This document shows positions 46,009 to 47,229 of a stretch of DNA of 47,229 nucleotides, in pieces. Numbering within the stretch: position 1 is the first letter of the stretch; the number at the start of each line of letters is the position of its first letter. Under the pieces are notes generated by a model. It worked only from the letters and a program-made list of their open reading frames with translations, did no database searches and was not told the DNA's origin. The DNA lies in contig CALWTU010000036.1 in NCBI GenBank assembly GCA_944384515.1, positions 1-47,229 on the forward strand, given 5' to 3'. Origin of the DNA: an uncultured Clostridia bacterium. Lineage in GTDB: Bacteria; Bacillota; Clostridia; Oscillospirales; CAG-272. A program made the position numbers and the translations under genes.

Positions 46009-46037
46009 ATTATATCATAAAAAAAATTCATTGTCAA
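46009..46037 (-). promoter_or_regulatory. Sigma-A promoter of the dCMP deaminase gene
   Basis: Minus strand TTGACA (46032-46037), 17-nt spacer, TATAAT (46009-46014). The -35 box is just upstream of the ribosome binding site of the divergent radical SAM gene (46039-46045). Confidence 0.82.
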
Positions 46038-46053
46038 TAAAGGAGATACGCAG

Positions 46054-46950
46054 GTGTCTTTTGCAGAATATAAAATGTGTATGCTGTGCCGCAGAAGATG
46101 CGGCGCGGACAGAACCGGCAAAGCTTCAGGCTATTGCGGAATGAGCGATAAAGTGAAGGTGGCGCGAGCGTCGCTTCATATGTGGGAGGAGCCTATAATA
46201 TCAGGGGAGAGCGGATCGGGTACGATATTTTTTTCGGGATGTTCTCTGGGGTGCGTTTTTTGTCAGAATTATAAAATATCAAACGGCAGACTCGGCAGAG
46301 AGATAACTGAAGAACAACTGTCGCAGATAATGCTGAAGCTTCAGAATATGGGTGCAAACAACATAAATTTTGTAACTCCGACTCACTACGCCCCATCAAT
46401 TGTAAAAGCCGTAAAGACGGCAAGAAATGGCGGACTTATCATTCCGACGGTTTACAATACCGGCACATATGACAGTCCCGGCACACTGAAAATGCTTAGC
46501 GGAAGCATAGATATATATCTTCCCGACTTTAAGTATTACAGGAAGCAAACCGCACAAAAGCTGTCTTTTGCCCCGGATTACACGGAGTGCGCAAAAGAGG
46601 CGATAGACGAGATGGTGCTTCAGCAGCCAAAGCCTGTTATAGAGAACGGACTTATGAAAAAGGGCGTGATTGTCAGAATAATGTTACTGCCGGGACATGT
46701 TGCGGAGGCGAAGCTCTCGCTTAAATACATATACGACAGATATAAAGACGATGTGTACATAAGTCTTTTAAATCAGTATACACCGGTACAGAAACTGCCA
46801 AGCCCCTTAAACCGCAGAGTGCTTCACAGCGAGTATGATGAGTTTGTAGATTATGCGCTGAAGATCGGTGTGAGCAATGCATTTATACAGGAATGGGGCA
46901 CGGCAGATGAGAGTTTTATACCTGATTTTACCAATTTCGACTTTTTATAA
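46054..46950 (+). CDS. Radical SAM protein, PflX / COG1313 type
   Basis: A 298-residue radical SAM enzyme. The cluster cysteines C63-x3-C67-x2-C70 (C-S-L-G-C-V-F-C) bind the [4Fe-4S] that cleaves S-adenosylmethionine. An N-terminal set C9, C12, C16, C28 may hold a second metal site or zinc. The Y-L-P-D-F-K-Y and L-L-N-Q-Y-T-P motifs are typical of the PflX group, relatives of the pyruvate formate-lyase activating enzyme whose target is not established. AAAGGAG lies 8 nt before the GTG at 46054. No glycyl radical enzyme is adjacent. Confidence 0.88.
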   Translation: MSFAEYKMCMLCRRRCGADRTGKASGYCGMSDKVKVARASLHMWEEPIISGESGSGTIFFSGCSLGCVFCQNYKISNGRLGREITEEQLSQIMLKLQNMGANNINFVTPTHYAPSIVKAVKTARNGGLIIPTVYNTGTYDSPGTLKMLSGSIDIYLPDFKYYRKQTAQKLSFAPDYTECAKEAIDEMVLQQPKPVIENGLMKKGVIVRIMLLPGHVAEAKLSLKYIYDRYKDDVYISLLNQYTPVQKLPSPLNRRVLHSEYDEFVDYALKIGVSNAFIQEWGTADESFIPDFTNFDFL

Positions 46951-46978
46951 AAAAATATAAAAATCTTTAAAAAACCTA

Positions 46979-47007
46979 TTGACAAATAAGAAAAAATAGT
47001 GTATAAT
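46979..47007 (+). promoter_or_regulatory. Promoter of tRNA-Leu
   Basis: TTGACA (46979-46984), 17 nt, TATAAT (47002-47007), 12 nt before the tRNA 5' end. Confidence 0.87.
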
Positions 47008-47019
47008 GTCATCGTTGCC

Positions 47020-47103
47020 GCGGGAGTGGCGGAACTGGCAGACGCGCACGTTTGAGGGGCGTGTGGTTTTACCGTACGGGTTCAATTCCCGTTTCCCGCA
47101 CCA
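47020..47103 (+). tRNA. tRNA-Leu(GAG), CCA encoded
   Basis: The acceptor stem GCGGGAG pairs with TTCCCGC (one G-U), followed by A and encoded CCA. The T arm is ACGGG-TTCAATT-CCCGT. The anticodon stem CACGT/GCGTG (one T-G pair) surrounds loop TTGAGGG, giving anticodon GAG, which reads CUC and CUU leucine codons. A long variable arm confirms class II tRNA. Confidence 0.95.
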
Positions 47104-47142
47104 AAGGGGCTGAGTCATTAACTTAGCTCCAAAAAAAGAAAA

Positions 47143-47190
47143 AAGCGGATGTTCTTTACCGAAAGGTATTGAGTATCCGCTTGCTTTATT
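47143..47190 (+). terminator. Probable terminator downstream of tRNA-Leu
   Basis: The stem AAGCGGAT / ATCCGCTT with an inner ACC-GAAA-GGT hairpin, followed by GCTTTATT. A second weaker hairpin (GGGGCTGAG with ACTTAGCTCC) lies between it and the tRNA. Confidence 0.6.
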
Positions 47191-47229
47191 GTATAATTTA
47201 ATTGCTACAAAAAACCACACACAAAGCAG

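Noticed and set aside
46945..47220. Minus-strand 91-codon open frame over tRNA-Leu
   Set aside because: It reads through the antisense of a tRNA, a well-known annotation artefact (C-G-K-R-E-L-N-P type), and has no ribosome binding site.

Overview
The window reads as a chromosomal segment from an anaerobic, low-GC, endospore-forming Clostridia bacterium, probably an uncultured gut Oscillospirales- or Christensenellales-like lineage. The evidence is spoIVA, a lysine L-box riboswitch, SLH and BspA-type LRR surface proteins, desulfoferrodoxin, a PflX-like radical SAM enzyme, an Fe-S flavin ene-reductase, and L-fucose and GH109-like glycan genes. Species cannot be set from the sequence alone. No rRNA, CRISPR array, phage or insertion sequence was seen. 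The only RNA gene is tRNA-Leu(GAG) near the right end.

Layout. 1-3 kb: bifunctional NAD(P)HX repair enzyme facing an SLH-domain surface protein across a shared terminator. 3-8.8 kb: a four-gene operon whose genes overlap by 4 bp each: giant membrane-anchored LRR_5 protein, HPr-kinase-like P-loop protein, a protein with a nuclease-like EIQ motif, and a MATE exporter. 9-10.2 kb: fucO. 10.3-13.6 kb: a CofE-like ligase and an NhaC-family transporter preceded by a lysine riboswitch and terminator, so most likely a lysine transporter. 13.6-17.6 kb: spoIVA with a candidate sigma-E promoter, a diverged biotin-ligase-like gene, and proS. 17.9-21.5 kb: aminotransferase and ligA. 21.6-23 kb: desulfoferrodoxin and two small membrane proteins. 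23.2-27.8 kb: a polysaccharide operon (glycosyltransferase, rfbB, rfbC, ABC-2 permease, ATPase). 28-29.3 kb: a HAD phosphatase and a truncated ABC ATPase pseudogene. 29.4-33.5 kb: L-fucose isomerase divergent from an AraC regulator and a GH109-like oxidoreductase. 33.6-37 kb: ene-reductase, DUF6514-like protein, acyl-ACP thioesterase. 37.2-37.7 kb: thioredoxin plus a miniature ferredoxin-thioredoxin-reductase-like protein. 37.9-42.9 kb: a 1660-residue repeat-rich surface protein whose cytoplasmic tail ends in a ribosomal protein uL15-like domain. 43-47 kb: ECF S component, RluA-type pseudouridine synthase, AlaX-type editing protein, dCMP deaminase, radical SAM protein and tRNA-Leu.

How genes fit together. 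fucI, fucO, the AraC regulator and the GH109-like protein suggest use of fucosylated host glycans; fucI and araC are driven by two interlocked divergent promoters whose -35 boxes form an inverted repeat. The rfb/ABC operon suggests assembly and export of a rhamnose-containing wall polysaccharide. The SLH, LRR and MBG proteins add to a complex cell surface.

Most worth following up: the surface protein fused to a uL15-like domain, the LRR/HprK-like/EIQ/MATE operon, the thioredoxin/mini-FTR pair, and the biotin-ligase-like gene with altered active-site motifs and no normal start codon near its Shine-Dalgarno.
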